A DNA stretch of 64,000 nucleotides from Hesperophylax magnus (lineage: Eukaryota > Arthropoda > Insecta > Trichoptera > Limnephilidae). The stretch's first letter is position 1. Each line of letters opens with the position of its first letter. Where the stretch lies: assembly GCA_026573805.1 (NCBI GenBank), contig JAIUSX010000097.1:7378001-7442000 (forward strand), read 5' to 3'. A model generated the notes under the pieces. The model was given only the letters and a program-made list of their open reading frames with translations. It had not been told where the DNA came from and did no database searches. This document shows positions 42,501-46,639 of this stretch, piece by piece. The position numbers and the translations under genes are program-made.

Positions 42501-45500
42501 AATCATTTATTACCAGATGTTATCGGCCAGTTCAAGAGACCGTCAACAGGCCGAATGAAGTTGTTTTGGATTCCTGGCTTACGTACATTAACATTTCAGG
42601 GGACCATCTATTAATCCACCCTAATGCGAATTTTGAGTGTATTCACGGCCTTCGTATGAATAGAACCTGTTTTAGCAATTCGATGAAAATCAAACTCGGT
42701 AATGTGATTGATATTGTAACTTTCTTACTATAGATACTAAGATACTAAATAGTGGATGGCTTATTCCAGTCTACCTTTAATAATTACTACATTCAGATAA
42801 AAAAATATATATTTTGCATGTAAACAAACACTTTCCTCATTCATTCACTTCCCGTTGCATATGAACTAATTTTACTCCCTCACAAATTTATAATAACAAT
42901 GAAATTAAACCTACACTAAATAAAACAACAACTTTGTTATAAACTACTGCGGTTTAAAACAAATTTATTTCATTTTGTCTGATTGTGGCAAGCCACAATG
43001 TAACTGTATTTTACGAGAATTGTACCTGTAAAGCATGGGCAGCTCGGCACTGCAAAGTTGCCGGTTTGCTCTTGATGACATACGAGTGTTGTGGCTCGGT
43101 AAGAAATATTGGGAGATTATCTGCATTTGGCTGCAACAGGTGATCGGTGTCAACTGAACTCAAAAGATCATGATTATCCACGTCATCTGTGTCTATATCG
43201 TGATGATCCAAATCTCTCCCCTTGGAATTCTTCATATCGTATGTGTCATACTCAGAGTCTTCCTCACTCTCAATGACGGGAATCTTATGTTTCGGATTAT
43301 ACGGATCATATGGCTCAGGATTTAGAGTGTCGAGACTGTCTACGTGTTTTGAATCACTGTCAGATTGTTGTGTTGTCGTTGCGTTTGCCTTTATTTTTGG
43401 ATCATGTTCTTTCGCCTCTTTTTTATCTTCGTCCATCGAAGGGAAATGATGCGGAAGAAGATCTCCTGAAAGAAAAAAAAAACAGAGTTAAACGTCATAG
43501 GTTAAACAAAAAAATTAATATTGATATACAAAACAGGTTCTGCCGCATTTGGTAGTCATTTTAATATTTAAATAGATTAAAGTTTCAACGTGACAGCTAT
43601 AAAAGCAGGAAGTTCTCGTATATAAACATACGATATTAAAACGAATACCAGTTACGCCCTCAAATTGTTTAACCAAAAGTGATAATTTAAATCTGTTTAT
43701 GGCGTTTAAATACTGTCGGCACCATCGCGTCACAGGCCAGCACTGCCAGCGGTGTTGTTTCATTTGAATTCAATACAGGTTATGGGTTGTGACCGGCCAG
43801 GATATTAAAGCGTTCACACTATGACGTAGCGCCCCGCATCCGGCTCATAGACCTCCCTTCCTCATTCTCCCACAAATCGTATTTGCCCTTTAAGGCGGTC
43901 CTGCACGTGACCAACAACTCTGTAAGCCGGGAAATAAACCGAACAACCCGATTGCAAACTTTTGAGCTTTTACTTTTTAAAACTTTCACTACAAAAATCT
44001 TTTCTATCCTTTGCAAACTTCTGCCGTAAGGCTGTTCCTTCGCGCGGGGCTTGCCAGGATTCAGATTATGATAAGTCACGTAGAGGAGTCAAGCAGAGTG
44101 CATTTTCCGATACGGAAAGAGGCACATTTGTAGGAAACATCTTAAATTCAGCTCAGCATTCCGGTGAAGGCTGTTTGCGGACGTGTAGCATTATTCCGTA
44201 TAAGAAACACGCCGAAAGCTAGAATCTATTCACAATAGCGTTGCGCGTAACCTATTTTCGGTGTGAACTAATATACTTTATTCACGCATTTGACTTGATA
44301 CTCGATAACAATGGTTACGTCCCTGTTTTAGTGGAAGGCACTTTTATGTTAACCACTCTCCAATTATCACAAAAACCATATACGGCTAGAAGCGATAAAG
44401 TGCAATTACTCGACTCCCTTGAAGGCTGCTAAATAATTGCTATTCTTGTGCTACACAGGAAGCTCGGTAATACAACGGAGTGGAGTGGTAAAGCCGAGCA
44501 TTTAGAGCGAAATGAACTTTATTGATGCCCGTATAAATCATTCAGTCGTCGGGCAAGAACCTAACGCGGCCTTAGCTACGGTTATACAAATTCTATTAAT
44601 ACCTTACTGTTCGCTGTTCCCTGTTCAGTGTCATCATTAATCCAGGCATTCTCCAGTCAGCTTGGCTAATTTCAAACAGCCATATCAAGAACGACTGATG
44701 TTAATTGGTCCGTTCTGCTACATATAATTTCAATGTGTTTTTTCTAAGAAAAAAGGCGGTAATGATTTCCATCCCGCGCTCGTCTAAATTGCGGATAAAC
44801 TCTTAATTTCATTTTAAATTGGCGTATATTTAGGAATCTTCAGATTTATTTAGCGTTATTAGATATTTCAGTAGATTTGAAAATTTTATCCTTCTTCCAC
44901 AAAAATATCGGAAAGACATAGAAAGTAATATTCAGTAATATGTAGATGTTCTTCCGAGAAAGGTTCCCCATCACAGCGGAGTGTGGAGTGTGGAGTGCGG
45001 ACTGCGGAGTGCGGACTGCGGACTGCGGACTGAGGCAGGCATAATCTGGCATAAACTACGAACATATGGTATGGAATGGATAAAGTTTACCATAATGCGT
45101 GACTGCCCATTCGCTTCGGCTAAAGCGGAATTCATTAACTTTATTTCCATAAGAATTGTGATGATGGACGCGTTTCTTCACAGACTTGGTCACCGCAAAC
45201 ATTCGGAGAACAAATTAAGTATTTTTAAACATTAAAATTGTGAAGAATTTTTAACACCTTCTCACGAGCTTTTAGCTAATGGCATTTTAACATTTGCTGT
45301 TATATTGTAGAATCGTGATTCTACTTTCTACACAATATGTTAATTTTAGTCATAATTAGAGAGGTACCTACAAGTATATAGACATAATATAATATGGTTA
45401 TTCTTTCATGAAAAGTAAATCACGAGTTAAATGTTTAATTTAATAAATTGAAAACAGTAATTTTGTAGGTTAAAGCTTTTAAATTAAATGTATCTACCTT

Positions 45501-45585
45501 CATAGTCTTCCGTTGTTGGCAACTGGTGGCTCGTGGTGACACAGAGCAGTATTACAAATAAACAAATGGATTGAATATTCAACAT
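360..45585 (-). CDS. unc-5: Netrin receptor UNC5 family, 5' half (seven coding exons, 3' part beyond the window)
   Basis: UNC5 proteins are single-pass receptors for netrin and act mainly in repulsive axon guidance and cell migration. The spliced product seen here is 458 residues plus one base: signal peptide about 1-21, acidic linker about 30-150, Ig1 with Cys169 and Cys226/228, Ig2 with Cys272, Trp285 and Cys323, TSP1-A about 344-400 and TSP1-B about 402-458. Every exon border is a GT..AG junction and all phases agree (1,0,1,0,1,1,1). Diagnostic UNC5 pieces are FFKCNG, the DPQSG loop, CDCIAWT, YLRRQF after Ig1, ANYSCVAEN and VNGGWSSWSQWSEC. Exons lie at 45498-45585, 43026-43465, 41201-41414, 1436-1641, 1257-1335, 997-1170 and 360-533. 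The transmembrane, ZU5, UPA and death domains are not in the window. Family assignment rests on remembered domain order and motifs, not on a search. Confidence 0.93.
534..996 (-). other. unc-5 intron 6
   Basis: 463 bp between the two TSP1 exons, GTAAGT to ATTTAG. AT-rich, nothing else seen. Confidence 0.85.
997..1170 (-). CDS. unc-5: unc-5 coding exon 6: thrombospondin type 1 repeat A
   Basis: 174 nt, phase 1 on both sides, after a TTTGTAG acceptor and ending at AATG|GTAAGT. It encodes VNGGWSSWSQWSEC with the WxxWxxW tryptophan ladder, then QRRTRACTNP with the alternating Arg that stack on the tryptophans, then LNGGQPCSG and six Cys in all. The usual CSxTCGGG is replaced by CRCPGQAAEG. TSP1 repeats of UNC5 sit close to the membrane and contribute to receptor partner binding in known members. 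Confidence 0.95.
1257..1335 (-). CDS. unc-5: unc-5 coding exon 5: Ig2, last strands
   Basis: A 79-nt exon starting after TTACAG and ending in phase 1 at TACG|GTAACC. It encodes DMANYSCVAENAAGKKISD and so on, with the YxC signature (Cys323) of an I-set Ig domain and the exit strand ALLTVY. It is separated from exon 4 by a 100-bp intron and from exon 6 by an 86-bp intron. Confidence 0.92.
1436..1641 (-). CDS. unc-5: unc-5 coding exon 4: Ig2, first part
   Basis: 206 nt between a TTGCAG acceptor and a CAG|GTAAGA donor. The two leading bases complete Tyr, giving YLRRQFVSPP, which matches the Ig1-Ig2 hinge in UNC5. The exon then carries TSLRCLGPAG with the first Ig2 Cys (272), the core Trp in LNWLKNG (285), and ends LLVSQATLQ in phase 0. 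This is the landing side of the giant intron 3. Confidence 0.93.
1742..2995. other. AT-rich intronic stretch
   Basis: Intron 3 sequence next to exon 4. I see no coding potential, terminal repeats or other structure. Confidence 0.5.
3004..3278. mobile_element. hAT-like non-autonomous element, 275 bp
   Basis: The ends are short inverted repeats, CAGGGCCGGCC on the left and GGCCGGCCCTG on the right, a form common in arthropod hAT elements. The flanks AGAGGGAG (2996-3003) and AAAGGGAG (3279-3286) are an 8-bp target duplication with one difference, the size made by hAT transposases. No ORF. A 14-bp minisatellite fills the middle. Confidence 0.82.
3101..3181. repeat. 14-bp palindromic minisatellite inside the hAT-like element
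   Basis: About five tandem copies of TACTACGTACTAGG. The unit contains the palindromes GTAC, TACGTA and CCTAGTACTAGG-like halves, so the array can fold on itself. Confidence 0.88.
3921..4064. repeat. Near-perfect palindrome of two opposed hammerhead-like units
   Basis: Arms of about 71 nt (3921-3991 and 3993-4064) meet at a one-base centre with only a few mismatches. Each arm reads CTGAAGA, a 4-bp stem GCTT/AAGC with loop GAGTA, GAAA, then CCGGTC. These are the hammerhead core elements, with the variable position 7 as A and a GUC cleavage triplet after the self-complementary ACCGGT. See also the findings. Confidence 0.85.
4000..4052 (+). ncRNA. Hammerhead-ribozyme-like motif (plus-strand arm)
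   Basis: Core at 4008-4014 (CTGAAGA), stem II 4016-4028, GAAA 4029-4032, self-complementary ACCGGT 4032-4037, H17 = C4038. Stem I can start with ACC (4005-4007) and GGT (4039-4041). One unpaired base (T4015) separates the core from stem II, which is not canonical. The mirror copy sits on the minus strand at about 3932-3984. Self-cleavage is inferred, not shown. Confidence 0.5.
4160..5925. other. AT-rich intronic stretch
   Basis: No gene or clear repeat. The 96-codon ORF at 4595-4885 has no recognisable domain and lies in intron 3; I do not call it. Confidence 0.5.
5928..5960 (-). ncRNA. Truncated hammerhead-like remnant
   Basis: On the minus strand GCTTAGGAATAAGC is followed directly by GAAACCGGT, the stem II plus 3' half of the 4.0-kb motif. 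The CTGANGA half is absent; an AAT microsatellite takes its place. Not functional as it stands. Confidence 0.4.
6012..6241. mobile_element. hAT-like MITE, 230 bp, with perfect 8-bp target duplication
   Basis: Inverted ends of about 40 bp start GGTTCCATGATAAC on the left and GGTGACCGGATAAA (reverse) on the right and share TGATAATTCATCAC. Both flanks are ATAAGTAC (6004-6011 and 6242-6249). The interior has a short CCTAA array. It has no ORF. A second copy is at 29209-29424 and a diverged one at 30065-30244. Confidence 0.9.
6242..7200. other. AT-rich intronic stretch
   Basis: No recognisable genes or elements; ORFs here are short and AT-biased. Confidence 0.5.
7205..9089 (+). mobile_element. 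L2/CR1-like non-LTR retrotransposon, 5'-truncated
   Basis: About 1.9 kb. It begins inside the reverse-transcriptase domain, runs through its stop codon at 8663 and a 420-bp 3' UTR, and ends in a conserved tail (AGCGCCCTTGAGGTGA, then ACAAAAACGGCGCT) followed by ATTATTATT. The tail alone occurs at four other places in the window, as expected for 5'-truncated insertions of the same family. Same-strand and inside unc-5 intron 3, antisense to the gene. Confidence 0.88.
7259..8663 (+). pseudogene. Frameshifted reverse transcriptase of the L2/CR1-like LINE
   Basis: Reading from 7259, VTPLLKKPQLDAEDLSNYRP (RT block 1) leads to SAYRRFHSTET, then LLSVLDMSAAFDTIDH with the first catalytic Asp, and SSGVPQGSVLGP. 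At about 7718-7721 (GGGCCAAATA) one extra A shifts the frame. The next frame continues ILFILFTNDV, then CYADD with the catalytic pair, then the thumb and the LINE C-terminal region (SRLDYCNGIYASLPKCQI, ARLITGV, LHWLKCPERIQFNV), to the stop at 8663. The apurinic endonuclease part is missing at the 5' end. L2/Daphne/Crack-like by motif style; the exact clade needs a tree. Confidence 0.88.
9090..12246. other. Intronic stretch of unassigned repeats
   Basis: Contains A/T microsatellite tails (about 9520-9545, 9597-9630 and 9945-9975) typical of LINE ends, and GC-richer islands at 10380-10500 and 11870-12060 that look like old repeats but cannot be assigned. No coding sequence. Confidence 0.45.
12251..12660 (-). 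mobile_element. tRNA-headed SINE, family 1 (copy D)
   Basis: On the minus strand a tRNA-like head near 12585-12660 (A-box-like AAGGGGTAAGG, B-box-like CGCGGATTCAAATCCC) is followed by a body shared with copies at 26.8, 57.6 and 63.4 kb and a T-run (A tail on the minus strand) at 12251. Diverged; it would be an RNA polymerase III unit if active. Confidence 0.72.
12663..16750. other. AT-rich intronic stretch
   Basis: Four kilobases with no supported gene or bounded element. A short G/T-rich segment lies at 14820-14885. ORFs such as those around 15.0 and 16.2 kb overlap on both strands and show no domain. Confidence 0.45.
16751..17147. mobile_element. Fold-back element carrying two inverted tRNA-like heads
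   Basis: Arms of about 110 bp are inverted copies: ATTGAAGACAATATTAGCG near 16764 and its reverse complement near 17120. Each arm ends inwards in a tRNA-like promoter. The left, on the minus strand at about 16830-16905, has A box TAGATCAGTTGGTAGAG and B box GGGTTCGAGTCC; the right, on the plus strand near 17040-17085, keeps GGGTCCAGGGTCCGAGT. Two SINEs inserted head to head, or a fold-back transposon built from one, both fit. Confidence 0.7.
17148..18069. other. Intronic stretch, nothing recognised
   Basis: Mixed composition, with a short GC-richer part at 17640-17680. No ORF or repeat supported. Confidence 0.45.
18070..18151 (+). mobile_element. 3' tail of the L2/CR1-like LINE
   Basis: AGCGCCCCTGAGGTGATATC and CACAAAAGCGGCGCTATACA match the end of the element at 9020-9089, followed by an AAATA-type tail. 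Only the last about 60 bp inserted. Confidence 0.75.
18222..18474. repeat. Left inverted terminal repeat of the Penelope-like block
   Basis: Inverse copy of 20657-20907, roughly 85-90% alike by eye. It contains the pieces AACTTTGTTTACA, the hammerhead core and a purine-rich stretch (18360-18400). Confidence 0.85.
18266..18326 (-). ncRNA. Hammerhead-ribozyme-like motif in a Penelope-like terminal repeat
   Basis: Minus strand: CTGATGA (18312-18306), stem II GTGAAC/GTTCAT with loop TTC, GAAAC (18289-18285), then ACATGT followed by A, a GUA cleavage triplet. Stem I can form from CTC/GTG-like inner pairs, an internal loop and a 5-bp outer helix ATATC-like on both sides. Core nucleotides are all present; one extra base lies between the core and stem II. 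Type I hammerheads with a tiny helix III are known in Penelope-like elements; activity here is inferred. Confidence 0.6.
18897..19064 (+). pseudogene. GIY-YIG endonuclease domain remnant of a Penelope-like element
   Basis: Reads GVYKLNWDDCNFIYKGRTNR then NIEFRTKEHLGAL and FDHLLNNDKN. GVY and the YxG of IYKG stand for the GIY-YIG motif, and the Cys, the Arg-rich helix and KEH are the typical Penelope endonuclease pattern. The upstream part, about 18760-18890, is frameshifted and stops occur, so no complete protein can be made. Confidence 0.72.
19081..20035 (+). pseudogene. Jockey/CR1-like LINE fragment, C-terminal part of the reverse transcriptase
   Basis: 19090-19380 reads QVTKYLGLLIDSNLSWNSHV then GVLYRLQGVLPTSLLRATYY and LSYLVSIWG, the region after the RT palm in jockey/CR1-type LINEs. 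The frame is broken after 19380. The last part, LQYIAHKQYNALPSNLK then TLAKALKSYFL with a stop at 19888-19890, is intact. The element ends near 20012-20033 in a T-run. It is interrupted at about 19620-19735 by the palindrome. Confidence 0.75.
19644..19715. repeat. Perfect 36-bp-arm palindrome
   Basis: Left arm 19644-19679 and right arm 19680-19715 are exact reverse complements with no spacer. The sequence AACTTTGTAAACATCACTTA closely resembles the outer end of the Penelope-like terminal repeats, so this may be two such ends joined. Confidence 0.9.
20036..20401. mobile_element. MITE with about 75-bp inverted ends
   Basis: TAAATCAAATT, GTTATAATAATTATTAAG and CTGCAAGTATTTCT appear near the left end and in reverse complement near the right end. 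366 bp, no ORF. It sits just beyond the T-run of the LINE fragment. Confidence 0.78.
20657..20907. repeat. Right inverted terminal repeat of the Penelope-like block
   Basis: Contains on the plus strand CTGATGA (20817-20823) and stem II as in the left repeat, but GAAAC is changed to GTAAC (20840-20844), which would abolish hammerhead catalysis. Confidence 0.82.
20908..23373. other. Intronic stretch with few recognisable elements
   Basis: A hammerhead-like remnant lies on the minus strand at 23019-23062 and a 12-base G-run at 21600-21611. The segment 23340-23373 belongs to the degenerate array that continues after the Harbinger element. No gene supported. Confidence 0.5.
23377..24458. mobile_element. 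PIF/Harbinger-type DNA transposon derivative
   Basis: Inverted ends GGGCGGCTTGCACCA (23377) and TGGTGCAAGCCGCCC (to 24458) are flanked by TAA on both sides (23374-23376, 24459-24461), the 3-bp target duplication of this superfamily. The 1.08-kb body contains a remnant of the transposase N-terminal region. Most of the nuclease domain is deleted, so it is non-autonomous. Confidence 0.87.
23756..23980 (+). pseudogene. Harbinger transposase N-terminal remnant
   Basis: Reads RPFIVREVNTRTTLFETLSA then KKFQRRFRLSKETTSLLVQE and IEPQLKFNTNKN, which resembles the region before the DDE domain in HARBI1-like transposases (the FRLSK block). A frameshift near 23920 moves on to ARNLELTLLIEVYFARL. No DDE motif is left. 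Confidence 0.68.
24466..24900. repeat. Degenerate tandem array, units beginning ACACACTC-TTGCTTCAT
   Basis: At least five diverged units begin CACACACTCCTTGCTTCATT or similar (24470, 24604, 24661, 24749, 24806). Three contain TTGTCTGCAACGGGCAAAAAG or a close relative. A part unit (ATTGTCTGCAACAGG) sits at 23350, left of the Harbinger element, so that element inserted into the array. Confidence 0.7.
24910..26775. other. AT-rich intronic stretch
   Basis: No gene, no terminal repeats recognised. Confidence 0.45.
26776..27161 (-). mobile_element. tRNA-headed SINE, family 1 (copy B)
   Basis: Minus strand: head at about 27100-27161 with GGTCGAGGGGTAAGGC (A-box-like) and GGTCGAGGGTTCAAATC (B box), then the shared body including ATCGCCCTGGTGTAAGACCA and GCCTCACAACATACCCCAAT. 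The head matches that of the 12.6-kb copy. Confidence 0.78.
27166..28195. other. Intronic stretch, nothing recognised
   Basis: A short inverted motif (ttaaaagctagccac / gtggcttgcttttaa) lies at 27308-27346. No gene or bounded element. Confidence 0.45.
28199..28262 (+). pseudogene. 3' end of an RTE/jockey-type LINE ORF
   Basis: Reads QDKVVQWSILSAYPCDTGRR, matching the conserved last residues (W-S-x-x-SAYP) of the longer fragment at 46640-46897. Only the end survives. Confidence 0.5.
28283..28432 (+). mobile_element. SINE 3' body fragment (copy E)
   Basis: CCACCTTCCACTTCCCCATA, then GGGGATGCCATAGTCTC and CTGGCTCCAAACGG match the 3' part of the SINE bodies at 57.8 and 63.5 kb. No tRNA head. 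Confidence 0.65.
28755..28796. repeat. 9-bp tandem repeat (TCCACTCAC)
   Basis: Four to five imperfect copies in a GC-richer patch. Confidence 0.7.
28800..29208. other. Intronic stretch without recognised feature
   Basis: The 125-codon ORF starting at 28841 has no domain and appears incidental. Confidence 0.45.
29209..29424. mobile_element. hAT-like MITE, second copy, 216 bp
   Basis: About 85% like the element at 6012-6241 by eye, same ends, same CCTAA array. The flanks ACAAAGAT (29201-29208) and GCAAAGAT (29425-29432) differ at one base, confirming an 8-bp target duplication. Confidence 0.9.
29565..29640 (-). mobile_element. 3' tail of the L2/CR1-like LINE
   Basis: Minus-strand orientation; AAT repeats at the plus-strand left edge are the tail, followed by the conserved TTTTTGTGAAAAATCACCTC block. 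Confidence 0.72.
29757..30040. mobile_element. Dispersed repeat with CACGGAGAAAA ends, second copy
   Basis: Shares gcacggagaaaa, gctaatttattaagaatct, gggattgcaggcctta and aatatattatcacga with the copies at 3.6 and 34.6 kb. Its right end (tttttctcagtgtgc) is a diverged inverse of the left. Confidence 0.55.
30065..30244. mobile_element. Diverged relative of the hAT-like MITE
   Basis: Ends GGTTACCGGTAACTGG and the inverse of GGAACC, with matching internal ATTTTTGAAAAGTGATAT and ATCACTTTTCATG. No clear target duplication left. Confidence 0.5.
30245..31811. other. Intronic stretch without recognised feature
   Basis: Contains repeated TCGAT words near 30967-31000. No gene supported. Confidence 0.45.
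31812..31990 (-). mobile_element. 3' end of the L2/CR1-like LINE, about 180 bp
   Basis: AATAATAATAATAAT tail followed by the conserved GCGCCGTTTTTGTGCAAAAA block and CTTACCTGGTAGGTCACTT, which matches the 3' UTR near 8960 in reverse. It may extend further. Confidence 0.75.
31991..34020. other. AT-rich intronic stretch
   Basis: Apart from the hammerhead-like remnant at 32411-32460, nothing recognisable. A part copy of the CACGGAGAAAA repeat family lies near 33990-34035. Confidence 0.45.
32411..32460 (+). ncRNA. Decayed hammerhead-like motif
   Basis: GTACCATGAAGATGCTTGTG then CTAAACGAAACCGGTCAGTC is a diverged copy of the 4.0-kb unit. C3 of the core is lost (ATGAAGA), so it should be inactive. 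Confidence 0.5.
34036..34530 (+). pseudogene. LINE fragment: reverse-transcriptase C-terminal region and 3' UTR
   Basis: Reads VKYLGQTLTEDMKNIEDMER then QSRAINVTTGMLLR, a stop, FYCSEDIRTRQN, a frameshift, and YNNAYRQLRQLPRFCSASTM then FTEGRV. This is the post-palm region seen in many arthropod jockey/RTE-type LINEs. The 3' part ends with GTTGAATAAATAAA. Multiply broken. Confidence 0.65.
34548..34870. mobile_element. Fold-back copy of the CACGGAGAAAA repeat family
   Basis: The two halves are inverted relatives: GGAACACGTGTTCAT near 34656 and its inverse near 34733, with AACGGAATTG / CAATCCCGTTT further out. No ORF. Confidence 0.55.
34871..36345. other. Intronic stretch without recognised feature
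   Basis: AT microsatellite at 35875-35895. No gene or bounded element supported. Confidence 0.45.
36346..36425 (+). pseudogene. Short LINE remnant
   Basis: GAGAAAGGGGCACCTAGATG and GTTCGGATATGCAGAGCGGA correspond to the KG-LRWFGxxxR segment of the fragment at 46640. Very short. Confidence 0.45.
36570..37125 (-). mobile_element. Tc1/mariner-superfamily element, internally deleted
   Basis: Inverted ends of about 33 bp (CAGGGTATTCCAATAAGAGG left; its counterpart ends at 37125) are flanked by TA on both sides. On the minus strand a transposase remnant reads QIILSDEAHFHLDGFVNKQN, then CRIWGSENTRIIVEKPLYLQ, FWCGLW and YFFENEAGATVTVNG, the middle of an IS630-Tc1-mariner DDE domain including the second catalytic region. 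The first and last thirds are missing and stops are present. Confidence 0.83.
37290..37343 (+). pseudogene. 3' end remnant of an RTE/jockey-type LINE ORF
   Basis: Reads DRVMWRLILSA, stop, PVG, matching DRVVWRSVLSAYPYG at 46847-46894 with one Tyr codon turned to TGA. Confidence 0.5.
37344..38279. other. Intronic stretch without recognised feature
   Basis: No gene or bounded element seen. Confidence 0.45.
38281..38739. mobile_element. Probable hAT-like element with TAGCGATG ends
   Basis: TAGCGATGGG at the left and CTCATCGCTA at the right form short inverted ends. The interior repeats GAGTCGACTC and CGTACGACTC-like words and reads well in inverted order near both ends (GAGCC...GGCTC). I could not confirm a target duplication. 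Confidence 0.5.
38740..40882. other. Intronic stretch without recognised feature
   Basis: ORFs at 38776-39033, 39942-40139 and 40376-40624 show no domain. No repeats bounded. Confidence 0.45.
40883..41091. mobile_element. Fold-back MITE next to unc-5 exon 3
   Basis: Two arms of about 90 bp are inverted copies: GTTGTTTCACAGAATTTGAAC on the left, GTTCAAATTCTCTGAAACAAC on the right, with AAGTTCTGTTATTAT / AATAATAACAGAACTT flanking a short centre near 40995. Lies 110 bp beyond the exon 3 donor. Confidence 0.78.
41201..41414 (-). CDS. unc-5: unc-5 coding exon 3: remainder of Ig1
   Basis: This 214-nt exon encodes 71 residues plus one base. It starts at the CAG|GTG acceptor, chosen because it gives HALQ-VFFKCNG across the junction as in UNC5 relatives; an alternative AG 18 nt further upstream would insert six residues. 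FVDPQSGVR, TRNQVEEYFG and FRCDCIAWT match the UNC5 Ig1 pattern, including the adjacent Cys-x-Cys pair (226, 228). The exon ends in phase 1 at a GCAT|GTGAGT donor, and the next exon completes a Tyr codon 39.6 kb downstream. Confidence 0.93.
41415..43025 (-). other. unc-5 intron 2, with a near-exon direct duplication
   Basis: 1.6 kb between exons 2 and 3. Two imperfect direct copies of about 73 bp lie at 41446-41518 and 41529-41604, sharing TTATAAAAT, ATTATTGCATC and AAGTCCTAATAAACAAA, close to the exon 3 acceptor. The rest is AT-rich and I recognise nothing in it. Confidence 0.7.
43026..43465 (-). CDS. unc-5: unc-5 coding exon 2: acidic linker and first strand of Ig1
   Basis: The 440-nt exon follows a pyrimidine-rich acceptor ending TTTCAG at 43466 and ends in phase 0 at a CAG|GTACAA donor. 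Its first about 115 residues are very rich in Asp, Glu, His, Ser and Asn, with runs such as ESEEDSEYDTYD and DHHDIDTDDVDNHD, and no recognisable fold. The end, PIFLTEPQHSYVIKSKP and TLQCRAAHALQ, is the start of the UNC5 Ig1 domain with its first conserved Cys (residue 169). The acidic part is much longer than the short segment I know in vertebrate UNC5 proteins. An NAT sequon occurs in it. Confidence 0.9.
43466..45497 (-). other. unc-5 intron 1
   Basis: 2.03 kb bounded by AAG|GTAGAT and TTTCAG|GAG. It contains a 7-bp minisatellite at 44976-45035 and otherwise no coding potential or recognised element. ORFs here are short and have no domain. Confidence 0.75.
44976..45035. repeat. 7-bp minisatellite (GCGGACT/GTGGAGT type)
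   Basis: About eight tandem heptamers alternating between gtggagt, gcggact and gcggagt. The stretch is much richer in G and C than its surroundings. Confidence 0.8.
45498..45585 (-). CDS. unc-5: unc-5 coding exon 1: start codon and signal peptide
   Basis: The ATG at 45585 opens 29 codons that start MLNIQSICLFVILLCV, a short N-region followed by a hydrophobic core, then TTSHQ, a plausible signal-peptidase site near residue 21. The exon ends in phase 1 at an AAG|GTAGAT donor. The split codon (G plus GA) joins exon 2 to read Gly-Asp-Leu-Leu. No ORF caller with a 60-residue cutoff would list it. Choice of this ATG rests on the signal peptide and the clean splice into exon 2. Another ATG upstream (45806) opens only a short uORF. 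Confidence 0.88.
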
Positions 45586-45828
45586 AATTAACACAAAACT
45601 CACAAAAAATAAATAAGGACTTAACCAAATTCTTCCGAACGCCTCATTTGGCGGTTAATTTCACAACTGCCGATCGCTAACGAATGCACTTCCACTATTA
45701 ACACCCTTGCACATTATTTACAAACTAACTTTGCTACTGTGTTAATGACTTAAACCATTGCAATGATATTAAAACACGAGTTTCCGCTACCACTTTCGAT
45801 GTCCATCTTGTGTTTCTGACTGCAATAT
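45586..45828 (-). other. unc-5: unc-5 5' untranslated leader with a short uORF
   Basis: Going upstream from the start codon there is a strong acceptor, TTATTTTCAG, whose AG is at 45830-45829, so the leader is probably spliced and its first exon lies further right, unidentified. An ATG at 45806 in a good context (CAAGATGG) opens an 18-codon uORF, MDIESGSGNSCFNIIAMV, stopping at 45750, 165 bases before the main ATG. The uORF may temper translation of the receptor; this is inference from sequence only. Confidence 0.5.
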
Positions 45829-46639
45829 CTGAAAATAAATAAAAATACATTATTACATTAAGAAATATAATCAAGAGTAAGTTTCATTATCAGTAATGTT
45901 ATTGTGCTTATATTTAAGCCCTACAAATCAACCCCGAGAAAATTATATTTACAAAATGTCAAACAAATATAACTTAATAATAATTTTAAAAATAGTTCAC
46001 ACGGGAATAGAATCCGAAGCCAATCGAAAAACTTTTCTACTAAAATTACCCACGTACAAAATTGGTTGAGTTGCCGAAGTTATATAGATCCTCTCATATT
46101 ACGATACTATAATATAAGGTACCTACTACTACTATGCATAATGCAGTGTGTGGGTAGGTACTGCATCAAATTTACTTCCGATGCAAGCAATATGGTATCC
46201 CAGCTTAGAACTTCTTCCCGGGGATAAATGTGTAAAGATATAATGCAGCTTGCGGGAGTCGGTAGTGTAGTCAGTAGTTGGATGTTGGATCCAATAATCT
46301 ACTTCTACAAGATGCACCGGGCTCCTTCAGATGAAGTCAATTTGCTTCGATTTGCAACCGCCAAATGCTAATTTAAATACCTACTCGGAACGAGCCTTTG
46401 AGGCAAAAGCTCACTGGAATCGAGTATACACATTAACAGCGCAGCCGACAGATCTCGTTTCATTTATTTACTTCGATGGAATAAGCACGGAAAGTAATTA
46501 CTTTCGAATTGGAAAATATTTGTTTAAAAAAAAAGGTTTTTGATTTTCTATGAGTAAATAAAATATCGTTAAAATTTCACGTTGTTGATGGAGGAGCTTC
46601 AACGATAATTAATAATTTTCTCTTATGATTTTATGACAG
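45829..46639. other. Upstream of the unc-5 leader exon
   Basis: Begins with the minus-strand acceptor TTATTTTCAG and is AT-rich. Probably the 3' end of a 5'-UTR intron. No promoter could be assigned. Confidence 0.45.

Noticed and set aside
43222..43555. Plus-strand ORFs over unc-5 exon 2
   Set aside because: Shadows of the minus-strand exon; that exon splices in frame with a signal peptide and the Ig1 domain.
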